Assembly (NCBI GenBank): GCA_910587025.1
Contig: CAJUKR010000016.1
Location: forward strand, 1-30,277
DNA length: 30,277 bases
Direction of reading: 5' to 3'
From: an uncultured Christensenellaceae bacterium
Lineage (GTDB): Bacteria > Bacillota > Clostridia > Christensenellales > Pumilibacteraceae
Shown here: positions 22,341 to 30,078 of the stretch, one piece after another
How the letters are laid out: every line of letters begins with the position of its first letter
Numbering within the stretch: the stretch's first letter is position 1
The notes under the pieces: model-generated
Told to the model about the DNA's origin: nothing
Database searches by the model: none
The model's input: only the letters and a program-made list of their open reading frames with translations
Translations under genes and position numbers: made by a program

Positions 22341-22366
22341 CTGATTATTTTCAAGGAGTAAAAGAA

Positions 22367-23518
22367 ATGGTAACAATCAATTCAGCCGAAAACGCGCTTA
22401 AAAGCGTATACCTCGGAGCGGTCACCGAACTGCTCAACACCAAAGTAAACCCGCTTATGACCAAGATCGAACAGACGAGCGCGGACGTATGGGGCAAGGA
22501 GATAAGAAAAGCCGTGTCCGCCGGCGTGAACGGCGGCATAGGCGCGGGCGACGAAGCGGGCGCGCTTCCCGCCGCGCACGGCAATCATTATCTTCAGTAC
22601 GTAACTACGCTCAAAAACCTTTACGGTCAGATCGAGATTTCGGACAAGGCGATCAGAGCGTCCGCCAACGACAAGGGCGCGTTCACCGATCTGCTCAACG
22701 CCGAGATCGACGGACTGCTCAAGTCGAGCAAGTTCAATCTCGGACGCATGCTGTACGGCGACGGAAGCGGACTTCTCGCTACCGTCATGCGCGTGATCGG
22801 CGGCAAGCTCGTCGTAAAAGACTACCGAAACCTGATCGAAGGGCTTACTGTGGATATTTATAACGGCGATACGCTCGTGGTCGCGGGCGCGCACATAACG
22901 GATATCGATTACGGCACGGCGCAGATCTCGCTGGACAAGAGCCTTGACGGCGTGGAAGCCGATTTCGAACTCTACGTCCAGGGCAGCCGCGGCAAGGAGA
23001 TAACCGGATTGGGCGCGATATTCGATACGACCAAGCCGCTTTACGGCATAGACCGCACCAATGTGGGCGCGCTCAAGCCCGTGATCAAAAAGAACGCGGG
23101 CGCGCTCGACGAAGTGACTATCCAGACCGTCATAGACAAGTTGGAGACGCAGACTTCGTCCAACGTCGATTTCATTGCGGTGAGCGAGGACGTGAGATAC
23201 GCGTACATGGAGTATATGTCGCAGTTCAAACGCAACATCGACATGATGATGCTCGACGGCGGCTTCAAGAGCATGTCTTTCAACGGCATTCCGTTCGTGT
23301 ACGACCGCTTCGTTCCGTCGGGTACGATGTATCTGCTCGATACGAGCGCGTTCCGTATTCATCAGCTTTGCGACTGGAGATTCCTCGAAACGGAAAACGG
23401 AAACATCCTGCGCCAGAATCAGGGCTATCCCGTATACACGGCAACGCTTGTAAAGTACTGCGATCTCATCTGCGACAGACCGAACGGTCAGGCGATGATA
23501 ACGGGTATCGTGAGATAA
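22367..23518 (+). CDS. Phage major capsid protein (HK97-like fold expected)
   Basis: This is a 383-residue shell protein. It follows the portal and a possible scaffold. Its sequence pattern fits phage major capsid proteins: an N-terminal helical arm, the LKNLYGQIEISDKAIRAS segment, a central insertion-like beta domain, and the late MSFNGIPFVYDRFVPSGTMYLLDT segment typical of the P-domain strand. AAGGAG precedes the ATG. There is no cleavage protease gene nearby, so maturation would be protease-free or depend on another locus. Confidence 0.85.
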   Translation: MVTINSAENALKSVYLGAVTELLNTKVNPLMTKIEQTSADVWGKEIRKAVSAGVNGGIGAGDEAGALPAAHGNHYLQYVTTLKNLYGQIEISDKAIRASANDKGAFTDLLNAEIDGLLKSSKFNLGRMLYGDGSGLLATVMRVIGGKLVVKDYRNLIEGLTVDIYNGDTLVVAGAHITDIDYGTAQISLDKSLDGVEADFELYVQGSRGKEITGLGAIFDTTKPLYGIDRTNVGALKPVIKKNAGALDEVTIQTVIDKLETQTSSNVDFIAVSEDVRYAYMEYMSQFKRNIDMMMLDGGFKSMSFNGIPFVYDRFVPSGTMYLLDTSAFRIHQLCDWRFLETENGNILRQNQGYPVYTATLVKYCDLICDRPNGQAMITGIVR

Positions 23519-23525
23519 GACGGGT

Positions 23526-23783
23526 ATGGACAGAACGCATTTACGCGTCGTTACGGACGATCTGTACTTTATCGCTTCGCGGCTGAAAGAGATAGACCCG
23601 ACGTATTACGTCGTGTACAATCTCGTGAAATCGCGATACGAGGTGCATTCCGACGAGCAGAGGGGCGGATCCCTCTGCTTCGTCGTTCCGTACGGTACGC
23701 TCGACGCGCGGACGTTGGACTATGCGAAAAAAACGCGCAATCCGTCGTTCGGTAAGTCGGCGGCAAGGAGAAAGATATGGTAA
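23526..23783 (+). CDS. Small phage head-associated protein
   Basis: This is an 85-residue protein with the segment FIASRLKEIDPTYYVVYNLV followed by KSRYEVHSDEQ and VPYGTLDARTLDYAKKTRNP. Similar short proteins occur next to capsid genes in Firmicutes phages, but I know no established function. Only weak ribosome binding is visible. It overlaps the next gene by 7 nt. Confidence 0.7.
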   Translation: MDRTHLRVVTDDLYFIASRLKEIDPTYYVVYNLVKSRYEVHSDEQRGGSLCFVVPYGTLDARTLDYAKKTRNPSFGKSAARRKIW

Positions 23784-24142
23784 AAGACGTGCTTATTACG
23801 GCAATGCGTATGCTCGGACTGACCGAATACGCCGACGCGCTTTATGCGGGAAACGCCGAGTGCGAAAGCGAGCTTATAGGAATGTATAATCTCGTCGTGT
23901 GCGAGATCGCCGAGGAATACAGGCGGGACGATTACGAAAGTCCGCCCGTGGCTTCGGGCGCGGACGATCCAGAAGCGGAATTTTTCGGCATTTCCCGCCG
24001 GGTGCTCGCTTACGGCGTGGCGGCGGAATACTGCATAACGCACGGACTGGACGAGGCGGTGACCTGGGACGGTCGGTACAAAGCGGCGTTGTCGCTCGCC
24101 AGGCGGCGCAGGATAAGAGTGCCGCAAAGGAGGATGATGTGA
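23777..24142 (+). CDS. Probable head-tail connector/adaptor protein
   Basis: This is a 121-residue, mainly helical protein (MVKDVLITAMRMLGLTEYAD, then YNLVVCEIAEEY, then VLAYGVAAEYCITHGLD). The size, helical content and place after the capsid gene fit the gp6/gp4-type adaptor that binds the portal ring. The assignment is by context. It overlaps its neighbours by 7 and 4 nt, so translation is tightly coupled. Confidence 0.65.
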   Translation: MVKDVLITAMRMLGLTEYADALYAGNAECESELIGMYNLVVCEIAEEYRRDDYESPPVASGADDPEAEFFGISRRVLAYGVAAEYCITHGLDEAVTWDGRYKAALSLARRRRIRVPQRRMM

Positions 24143-25494
24143 ACAGGATCACTATGCCGCGCGGCGGCAGGCGCAGTCTTGTGCGTTCTTTCGCGGCGAA
24201 TGCGGATATGAGGTTCGACGACGCGGTGCTCGCGGAAGGTTCGGCGGCGCGTATCTCGGGTTTCGACGTGCGTTCGGGCGCGCTTACCGACGGTTACGGC
24301 GTGGAGGAATCGGCGGAATTCGGAAACCGCAAGGGCAGGACGGTGTGGCAGTTTACGCGGTACGACCGCGAAGCGGGCGAGTATAAAACGCACGATATGT
24401 ACTGCGACGTAAACGGATATGTGCTCGTCGATCTCGGCAAAGGGTTCGAGTCGCTCGGCGGCGCGAATTTCGAAACCGTCCCGAACGTGGTTTCTTATCG
24501 GCTGTACGGCGAGGACTCGCTCATCATGACGTCGTCGAAGGATAAAATGTTCGTGTGGGACGGAGTGAGCGATTATGCGCGGTGCATAGTCGATTCGCCG
24601 TATATCACATCGATGGCGATGCATTACGAGCGCATGTTCGCGACTACCGCGGGCGAAAGCAACGCCGTATACTTTTCCGACGATCTCGATCCGACGAACT
24701 GGAACGATTCGTCGCTTACCGAGGGCGGATACATAATGCTGCTCGACGAGCGCGGCAAGCTACTGAAAGTGGCGGACTTTTTGAATTACGTGTACATTTT
24801 CCGCGAATACGGTATTTCGCGCCTGACGGCTTATGCCGATCAGACCGATTTCAGCGTTGTCAATCTGTATGTCGGCGGCGGACGCATTTACGAAGGCAGC
24901 GTGTGCCCGTGCGGCGATACGGTCATGATGCTCGCTTCGGACGGACTGTATTCGTTCGACGGGTACGACGTGACGCGCAGGCTCAAAGCGGTGAAGTTCG
25001 CGCCGTCGCCGAACGCTTCGGGCGTGTTTTCGGACGGCAAGTACTATCTTGTCGCGAACACGACGGAGGGCGGCGAAAACGATACGCTCGTGGTCTACGA
25101 CATGTCGGGCGGCACGTTTTCGATGTCGCGGCTGAACATAAAGCGGTTGTGCAAGTTCGGCAGTCGCGTATTCGCGATCATGGACGACGATCGCATAGGC
25201 GAAGTGACGAAGTGCGCGGCGGTGTTCGGGCGTCCGCTCGAAAAAGTATGGGAGAGCGGAGAACTCGATTTCTCTTCGCCGTTCGTCAAGACGCTTTCTT
25301 TCGTTTCGGTGCGCTCGGACGGCAACGCTTCGTTTACCGTGGAAGCGGACGGAAGGGCGCGGACGTTTGCGCTCGTACGGGGGACGAACGTGATCAAACC
25401 CACTCTCGGCGGTCGGACGTTCCGTATGAAAATAACGTCGGACGAGCCGAACGCGGGAATAGCGCGGCTGTCGTACCGCGTGAGAGGAGGATAA
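24139..25494 (+). CDS. Beta-propeller tail-hub-like protein (P22 gp10-type)
   Basis: With a GTG start at 24139 (GTGA overlap with the previous stop and AAAGGAGG at 24126-24133) this is a 451-residue protein rich in repeated beta strands. Examples are YRLYGEDSLIMTSSKDKMFV, ERMFATTAGESNAVYFSDDL, YVYIFREYGISRLTAY and VMMLASDGLYSFDGYDVTRR. This blade-like pattern matches the propeller-type plug proteins that seal the portal in short-tailed phages, such as P22 gp10. The annotation rests on pattern and position. An open frame reaching back to 23899 is a shadow of the previous gene. An ATG at 24154 is an alternative start. Confidence 0.75.
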   Translation: MNRITMPRGGRRSLVRSFAANADMRFDDAVLAEGSAARISGFDVRSGALTDGYGVEESAEFGNRKGRTVWQFTRYDREAGEYKTHDMYCDVNGYVLVDLGKGFESLGGANFETVPNVVSYRLYGEDSLIMTSSKDKMFVWDGVSDYARCIVDSPYITSMAMHYERMFATTAGESNAVYFSDDLDPTNWNDSSLTEGGYIMLLDERGKLLKVADFLNYVYIFREYGISRLTAYADQTDFSVVNLYVGGGRIYEGSVCPCGDTVMMLASDGLYSFDGYDVTRRLKAVKFAPSPNASGVFSDGKYYLVANTTEGGENDTLVVYDMSGGTFSMSRLNIKRLCKFGSRVFAIMDDDRIGEVTKCAAVFGRPLEKVWESGELDFSSPFVKTLSFVSVRSDGNASFTVEADGRARTFALVRGTNVIKPTLGGRTFRMKITSDEPNAGIARLSYRVRGG

Positions 25495-25848
25495 ATGGAC
25501 TACGGCAAGGACGCTTTCATGCGCGTAAACGAACTGACGGACAGGCTCTCGTCTTTTCGTCCCGCGGCGGCGAACGTCGTATGCGGTTTGACATCCGGCG
25601 TCGTGGCGGAATACGTCGGCGCTGCCGCCGTCGTGTTTGCTACGGTGACGAGCGACGGCGACGGAGAAACCGAAGTTTCGTTCGGCGGTAAAAAAGTGTG
25701 TTCCGTCCGCGCGGGCGGAACGTATGCGGCGGCGTTTGCCGTCGGCTCGGGCGGGAAGATCTCGCTCGAGCCGACGGACGGCGTTTCGGTGCGGTCGGTA
25801 GTACTGTCGGCATACGGACGGGTCACGGCGCTCAAAGCCGCGCAATAA
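25495..25848 (+). CDS. Unknown beta-rich phage protein
   Basis: This is a 117-residue protein that begins right at the previous stop, with GAGGAGG upstream. It has a short N-terminal helix and then small-residue-rich strands (SGVVAEYVGAAAVVFATVTS, KKVCSVRAGGTYAAAFAVGS), suggesting a single beta-sandwich. Possibly it is a minor tail or decoration protein. No family is recognised. Confidence 0.65.
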   Translation: MDYGKDAFMRVNELTDRLSSFRPAAANVVCGLTSGVVAEYVGAAAVVFATVTSDGDGETEVSFGGKKVCSVRAGGTYAAAFAVGSGGKISLEPTDGVSVRSVVLSAYGRVTALKAAQ

Positions 25849-25874
25849 ATTCACGATAAATAAAGGAGGCAATT

Positions 25875-26159
25875 TTGGAAACGGAAATAATATCGTCTCT
25901 GATCGAAGGCGGCTGTTATTCCGCGGTGTTCGCCGTTCTGCTGTTCGTGTCGCTTAAGAGCGGCAACAAAAGAGAGAACTGCTACCGCGAAGTCATCGGC
26001 GAACTGGTGGACGGACTGAGGGCGCTCGACGTCGTAAACGATAAGCTGGACAGGCTGATCGAAATGTGCGAAGAAGCGCGTCCTCGCGAAAGGAAGAAGC
26101 AGCGTTACGGCTCGGCTTCGTCCGTGCCGACGGGGAAATCCGCGGAGGTCGGCGTATGA
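25875..26159 (+). CDS. BhlA/UviB-type holin-like protein
   Basis: This is a 94-residue protein with one N-terminal membrane helix (about residues 14-29, CYSAVFAVLLFVSLKS) followed by a helical, charged C-terminal half (REVIGELVDGLRALDVVNDK). That matches the BhlA/UviB bacteriocin and phage holin family. The start is a TTG at 25875 with AAGGAGG at 25863-25869. Holins make holes in the cell membrane at lysis or, in the UviB case, are linked to bacteriocin release. It is followed by a 4-nt ATGA overlap with the micro-ORF. Confidence 0.8.
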   Translation: METEIISSLIEGGCYSAVFAVLLFVSLKSGNKRENCYREVIGELVDGLRALDVVNDKLDRLIEMCEEARPRERKKQRYGSASSVPTGKSAEVGV

Positions 26160-26239
26160 CGAAAAACGATTATACAAGACTCGGGAGAGCCGTACTCGAG
26201 ATCAAAAAGCGGAAGCTCCGCAAAGGAGAAAAATTATGA
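26156..26239 (+). CDS. 27-residue basic micro-protein
   Basis: This is a short ORF (start MTKNDYTRLGRAV, end KKRKLRKGEKL) linked by ATGA overlaps of 4 nt to the holin gene before it and to the coiled-coil gene after it. GGAGG at about 26144-26148 precedes its ATG. It is strongly basic. Its perfect fit between two overlapping junctions argues that it is translated, either as a real micro-protein or as a coupling bridge. Confidence 0.55.
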   Translation: MTKNDYTRLGRAVLEIKKRKLRKGEKL

Positions 26240-27213
26240 AGATCGGGGAAGTACTCGAAAAACTGCTCGGCGTCGACCGCATAAAAAAAGCGGGAGCCGC
26301 GGCGCTCGAAAAAATGTCCGAAGCGGCGGAAAAGAGAACGAGCAGTCGCGACGAATTGGAAAACGAACTTTCGAACATAGACAAGAAGTACGAGGAAGAG
26401 GGCGGAAGCCATAAACTTCCCGAAACGGAAAAGTACGACCGCATGGAATACGACGCTCCGAGCGACGAGGAGATCGAGAATAAGGCGAACGCCGAACTCG
26501 AAAGCGAGAAAACAAGCGGGATCGAACGTATCGAAAACGAGAACGATGCGGCGGTCGAGAGTAAACGGCTCGAAGCCGAAGCGGCGGCGGAAAGAGCGGA
26601 AAAACGTAAACGGGAAGTGAGCGACGCTTACGACGAGGCGGGCGAAAAGTTTTCGGACGATGCGCTCAGAAGGGGACTGGCGCGGTCGAGCGTCGCCGTG
26701 AACGGCATGGCGGCAATCGGGAGCGGCAAAGCGGCGGCGTTGTCCGAAGCGGCGGCGGAAGCGGACGGGGAGGCCGCGGCTATCGAATCGGAGATCGCCG
26801 CGCTCGAGATCGGGCGACAGAAAGCGCTCGATGCGTTCGACATCGCGCACGCCGCAAAGGTGACCGAACGTATTGCCGAGCTTACCGCCGAACGCGAAAA
26901 GAAGATCGCCGAAGTGCTTAAGTACAACAACGAGCTTCTGAAACAGGAGCAAAAGGACTTGAACGACCGCGCGGAACTCGAAAGCGATCTTGCGACGGAC
27001 GAGCTGAAGCGAAAGGAACTGGAGCGCGAACTCGGAGAAAGTTCGGATTCCGCCGCGGCGGAACGCGCCGAAGCCAAGTACAACGCGGTCAGAAATTATC
27101 TGCTCGGCATGAGCAAATCCGAGGCGGCGTACGCGATACGCAACGACGACATCGTACGCGACTCGCTGAGCGACAGATATTACTTCAAGCTGTATAACGA
27201 ATTCTGCAAATGA
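26236..27213 (+). CDS. Long coiled-coil phage protein of unknown function
   Basis: This is a 325-residue, highly charged, alanine- and glutamate-rich protein predicted to be almost all helix. Coiled-coil runs cover about 75-135 and 165-275. A short more conserved-looking stretch (DALRRGLARSSVAVNGMAAI) splits them, and the C-terminus (VRDSLSDRYYFKLYNEFCK) is less charged. Candidate roles are an internal virion or ejection protein or a tape-measure-like protein; I cannot decide. GGAGAAAAATT precedes the ATG. Confidence 0.7.
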   Translation: MKIGEVLEKLLGVDRIKKAGAAALEKMSEAAEKRTSSRDELENELSNIDKKYEEEGGSHKLPETEKYDRMEYDAPSDEEIENKANAELESEKTSGIERIENENDAAVESKRLEAEAAAERAEKRKREVSDAYDEAGEKFSDDALRRGLARSSVAVNGMAAIGSGKAAALSEAAAEADGEAAAIESEIAALEIGRQKALDAFDIAHAAKVTERIAELTAEREKKIAEVLKYNNELLKQEQKDLNDRAELESDLATDELKRKELERELGESSDSAAAERAEAKYNAVRNYLLGMSKSEAAYAIRNDDIVRDSLSDRYYFKLYNEFCK

Positions 27214-27223
27214 GGAGGACGGA

Positions 27224-27484
27224 ATGAAAATAACGAAAAAATGCGTGCTTGCGCTCGCGTCGTTCGTACTGCTCATGCTTCAGGCGTTCGGGGTCAAGTT
27301 CGACGCTCCGGTCGTAAACGAGATCCTGTCGTCCGCGGCGTCTTTGCTCGTCATGCTCGGTATAATCACCGACTCGGGCGGCGGCGATGCCGTAGGAAAA
27401 GACAAGGACGAACGGAAGGATGAGAGCGCCGACGGTAGCGAAGAAACAGAGAAGCGCGCCGGCGATAACGAAAAGAAAGAATAA
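27224..27484 (+). CDS. Phi-LC3-type phage holin
   Basis: This is an 86-residue membrane protein with two hydrophobic segments (about 6-22 and 33-48). The family-like string FDAPVVNEILSSAASLLVML is followed by a charged tail (DKDERKDESADGSEETEKRA). This is the pattern of phi-LC3 family holins, which time host lysis by piercing the inner membrane. AGGAGG precedes the ATG. It is the last gene of the cassette, followed by a terminator. Confidence 0.85.
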   Translation: MKITKKCVLALASFVLLMLQAFGVKFDAPVVNEILSSAASLLVMLGIITDSGGGDAVGKDKDERKDESADGSEETEKRAGDNEKKE

Positions 27485-27490
27485 CAAAGC

Positions 27491-27522
27491 AAAAAAAGGC
27501 GCGGTATAGAGCCGCGCCTTTT
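27491..27522. terminator. Bidirectional intrinsic terminator at the end of the phage cassette
   Basis: aaaaggcgcgg (27494-27504) pairs with ccgcgcctttt (27512-27522) around a 7-nt loop. The A-tract at 27491-27497 gives a T-tract on the minus strand. It serves the holin gene (+) and the convergent copy B gene (-). Confidence 0.85.
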
Positions 27523-27544
27523 GTGTTGCGCTTATATTGAGAGA

Positions 27545-28390
27545 TTATCGGGACAGTACGATCAGTCCGTCTGTGAATGCGGGAGGAAGATACGAGAATT
27601 CGAAATAGGGGATTATATACGGCAGAATTGTTGTTTTGTCTTCGAAGAATGCGGGAGAGGTCATGATCCTGTTGTCTTTCGCATACATGAGAGGCGAAGC
27701 GGCTTCGAAATCTTCGATCCACTCTATGTGCGAAATTATTTCGCTTTCGTTCATGAAATAGTTTGTAACATCTTCGTCGGCTCCGAGCGTGCCGTTCAAC
27801 AGATTGCTCAACAGTCTTCGCCATGAATAGATATTTTTATTGATCAGGGTTCGGAATATGCTTGCCTTTATACATGCGTCGGGCGGCGGCACGTCGACTT
27901 TCAGATCGAATAATTTGTTTACTAAAGTTTCGAACAATTGCAGCGTGTCGGCGGAATAACTTTCGTGAGTGACAAATCGTTTTACGTAAGTTTCGTAATA
28001 TTTATTCGGTTTCTTCGGCTTTATTACGTCGACTTCGAATTCGGACGACGGATCCATCCAAAGTATATTGTCCATTAACGCGATGACCTCGGGCGTATAT
28101 GTGTTTTTCGGCGGAGTGATTATACGAATAAACTCTTTACGGAGAAACGGCTTTACTCCGTTTATCATATTTTCTTTTATCGTAATATTGAAATTTTCGA
28201 TAATGAAATTATCTTTGCTGTACTCGTTTATTTCTTTTACGTGCGTCAGAATATCTTTCAAGTCCATTGGGATGATCTTGAAATTAAACAGGGGAACGGA
28301 GCGGGCGTTGTGATTCATTATCAGCAGTCCGTAAAGCGCTTTTGACAGCGTTTCGTAACAACATTTTGCGATTATGGTTTTGTTTTTCAT
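27545..28390 (-). CDS. Unknown protein family, copy B
   Basis: This is a 281-residue homologue of the protein at 13058-13873 over its whole length. The most similar region is the last 150 residues, including SYSADTLQLFETLVNKLFDL, a WRRLLSNLLNGTLG block aligned with WREIISGLLNNELS, and PLMYAKDNRIMTSPAFFEDK. No signal peptide, membrane helix or known motif is seen. It has its own promoter (28426-28454) and about 30 nt of leader with only a weak AAAGGT. It is divergent from an XRE regulator, as copy A is. Confidence 0.75.
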   Translation of the reverse strand: MKNKTIIAKCCYETLSKALYGLLIMNHNARSVPLFNFKIIPMDLKDILTHVKEINEYSKDNFIIENFNITIKENMINGVKPFLRKEFIRIITPPKNTYTPEVIALMDNILWMDPSSEFEVDVIKPKKPNKYYETYVKRFVTHESYSADTLQLFETLVNKLFDLKVDVPPPDACIKASIFRTLINKNIYSWRRLLSNLLNGTLGADEDVTNYFMNESEIISHIEWIEDFEAASPLMYAKDNRIMTSPAFFEDKTTILPYIIPYFEFSYLPPAFTDGLIVLSR

Positions 28391-28425
28391 GGGCGGAAGT
28401 GCTTTACCTTTTGTTTTTTATAATC

Positions 28426-28454
28426 ATTATAGTGGATTTTACGAAAAAACGCAA
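28426..28454 (-). promoter_or_regulatory. Promoter of the copy B gene
   Basis: On the minus strand TTGCGT (28454-28449), a 17-nt spacer and a perfect TATAAT (28431-28426) precede the ATG at 28390. Confidence 0.7.
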
Positions 28455-28474
28455 GTAAATATGGATAATTTCCA

Positions 28475-28484
28475 GTAGTACTAC
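28475..28484. promoter_or_regulatory. Palindrome between divergent promoters, candidate operator
   Basis: GTAGTACTAC is a perfect 10-bp palindrome in the intergenic region between copy B and the XRE gene at 28566. Its position, just upstream of the copy B -35, fits a repressor site. Confidence 0.4.
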
Positions 28485-28565
28485 CGATAATATTTGTGAT
28501 CGCTTATGTTATTATTATAGTAAGTAAATAAAGTAAAATATCTTTATCACCTTACGGTCGGAAAA

Positions 28566-28877
28566 ATGGACGCAAAACAGAAAATAGATAATTTAAGAAT
28601 TGAAAGAAGTTGGTCACTGGCTAAACTTGCTAATGAAATAGGTGTTTCGGATACTACTGTATATTCATGGTTCAGCAATAAGAATTATCAACCGAGCAGA
28701 AAAACGATTGAGGCATGTTGTCGCGTATTCGGGATAACGCTTGCCGAGTTTTATTCCGAAATAGATATAAATAAAGTTACGGCGAAAGAGGTCATACTTT
28801 TGGAGGCATTTAGATTAGTGCCGGATATTCAGAAAGATCAAGTTATAGCGATAGTAAAATCTTTTTCAGAAAAATAA
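28566..28877 (+). CDS. XRE-family helix-turn-helix regulator
   Basis: This is a 103-residue Cro/CI-type regulator. The helix-turn-helix is at about residues 17-42 (SLAKLANEIGVSDTTVYSWF) and the C-terminal helix is probably for dimerisation. It is not closely similar to the two XRE proteins at 12228 and 12665. A weak CGGA precedes the ATG, and TTGTGA with TATAGT (28494-28521, 16-nt spacer) is a possible promoter. It sits between copy B and the restriction-modification genes, so it could regulate either, for example as a controller protein of the R-M system. Confidence 0.88.
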   Translation: MDAKQKIDNLRIERSWSLAKLANEIGVSDTTVYSWFSNKNYQPSRKTIEACCRVFGITLAEFYSEIDINKVTAKEVILLEAFRLVPDIQKDQVIAIVKSFSEK

Positions 28878-28916
28878 GATTTATTATAATAAAAAATGTG
28901 CATCCCATATGAAAAA

Positions 28917-28928
28917 CACAGATCTGTG
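28917..28928. promoter_or_regulatory. Perfect 12-bp palindrome upstream of the methyltransferase gene
   Basis: CACAGATCTGTG is a perfect palindrome between the XRE gene and the terminator at 28944. It could be an operator, but no partner site is seen. Confidence 0.3.
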
Positions 28929-28943
28929 AGTGTTTGTGAAAAT

Positions 28944-28987
28944 GTGAAACAAAATCAAGTGTTTTTTGATTTTGTTTCACGTTTTTA
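28944..28987 (+). terminator. Strong intrinsic terminator after the XRE gene
   Basis: gtgaaacaaaatcaa (28944-28958) is the exact reverse complement of 28966-28980, with a 7-nt loop. A T-run follows (28982-28986). It separates the XRE gene from the methyltransferase transcript, which has a TATAAT at 29028-29033. Confidence 0.85.
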
Positions 28988-29058
28988 TTTACGGAAATGT
29001 ATTTCTAAAATAATGATTTATGTTTATTATAATGTGTATTTAGCCTTTGGAGATAATT

Positions 29059-30078
29059 ATGTTGAAAAGTATTGAACTATTTGCTGGCGCAGGCGGTTTG
29101 GCTCTTGGTTTAGAGCAAGCTGGGTTTGAGCATATCGGACTTGTGGAATTTGATAGAAGTGCCGCAAATACTCTCATTTCTAATAGACCTCAATGGAATG
29201 TGTTATGTGAAGATATAGCAGTTACAGCTCAGAAAGATTTAGAAAAAGAATTTAATATTAAAAAAGGTGAATTAGATTTATTATCTGGTGGTGCACCGTG
29301 TCAATCGTTTAGTTATGCCGGAAAAAGATTGGGTTTACAAGATGTGCGCGGTACTATGTTTTATCATTACACTACTTTTTTGTGCAAGCTACAGCCTAAA
29401 ATGTTTTTATTTGAAAATGTTAGAGGACTTTTTACCCATAATAAAGGAAAAACATATCAAACAATATTAAATATTTTCGAAGAGCAAGGATATAAAATTT
29501 TTCATACGATTCTTAATGCATGGGATTATGGCGTGCCGCAAAAACGTGAGCGGCTTATTACTGTTGGAATACGTAATGATTTAGTAGATAAATGTTCTTT
29601 TGAATTTCCTAAAAAATATGAATACCGTTTTGTCATGAAAGATGTAAAACTTGATACAAATCCGCCCAAAGATGAGTGTGAAAGGTATTCTGAGTACAAA
29701 GAAAAAATTTTCGCATTAGTTCCACCTGGTGGTTATTGGCGCGATATAGATGCGGAAATTGCAAAAGAGTATATGAAAACATGTTGGGAAATGGGCGGTG
29801 GTCGTACCGGAATTTTGCGCCGTATAGGTTTAGATGAGCCATCATTGACTGTTTTGACAAATCCCGGAATGAAGCAAACTGATAGATGTCACCCGATAGA
29901 AGTCCGTCCGTTTTCTTATCGTGAGAATGCTAGAATACAAACATTTCCCGATACTTGGAAATTTTGTGGTAAACTTTCTGAAAAATATAAACAAGTTGGA
30001 AATGCCGTTCCTGTAAACTTAGCAAAGGAGATAGGTATTGTAATAAAAAATACATTGGAGGAAATAAATGATGGCTGA
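29059..30078 (+). CDS. DNA (cytosine-5) methyltransferase of a type II R-M system
   Basis: This enzyme transfers methyl from S-adenosylmethionine to carbon 5 of cytosine to protect host DNA. With ATG 29059 (GGAG at about 29048-29051) it has 339 residues. Visible motifs are I ELFAGAGG (6-13), IV GGAPCQSF with catalytic C81, VI ENVR (119-122), VIII QKRER (161-165) and X QVGNAVPVNLAKEI near the C-terminus. The region before motif IX (ILRRIGLDEPSLTVLTNPGM then RCHPIEVRPFSYRENARIQT) resembles GGNCC/GGWCC-specific enzymes, which fits the Eco47II-type nuclease downstream; the actual target is inferred. AT-rich, probably acquired. The open frame back to 29047 lacks a proper start. Confidence 0.93.
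   Translation: MLKSIELFAGAGGLALGLEQAGFEHIGLVEFDRSAANTLISNRPQWNVLCEDIAVTAQKDLEKEFNIKKGELDLLSGGAPCQSFSYAGKRLGLQDVRGTMFYHYTTFLCKLQPKMFLFENVRGLFTHNKGKTYQTILNIFEEQGYKIFHTILNAWDYGVPQKRERLITVGIRNDLVDKCSFEFPKKYEYRFVMKDVKLDTNPPKDECERYSEYKEKIFALVPPGGYWRDIDAEIAKEYMKTCWEMGGGRTGILRRIGLDEPSLTVLTNPGMKQTDRCHPIEVRPFSYRENARIQTFPDTWKFCGKLSEKYKQVGNAVPVNLAKEIGIVIKNTLEEINDG

Noticed and set aside
23899..24138. 80-residue N-terminal extension of the beta-propeller protein
   Set aside because: It is an Arg/Gly-rich out-of-frame shadow of the preceding connector gene; the GTG at 24139 has a strong ribosome binding site.
12228..28877. Attachment-site direct repeats that would define an integrated element
   Set aside because: I looked for matching direct repeats or a tRNA end around the AT-rich islands and the phage cassette and could not find a convincing pair by eye; no integrase is present either.
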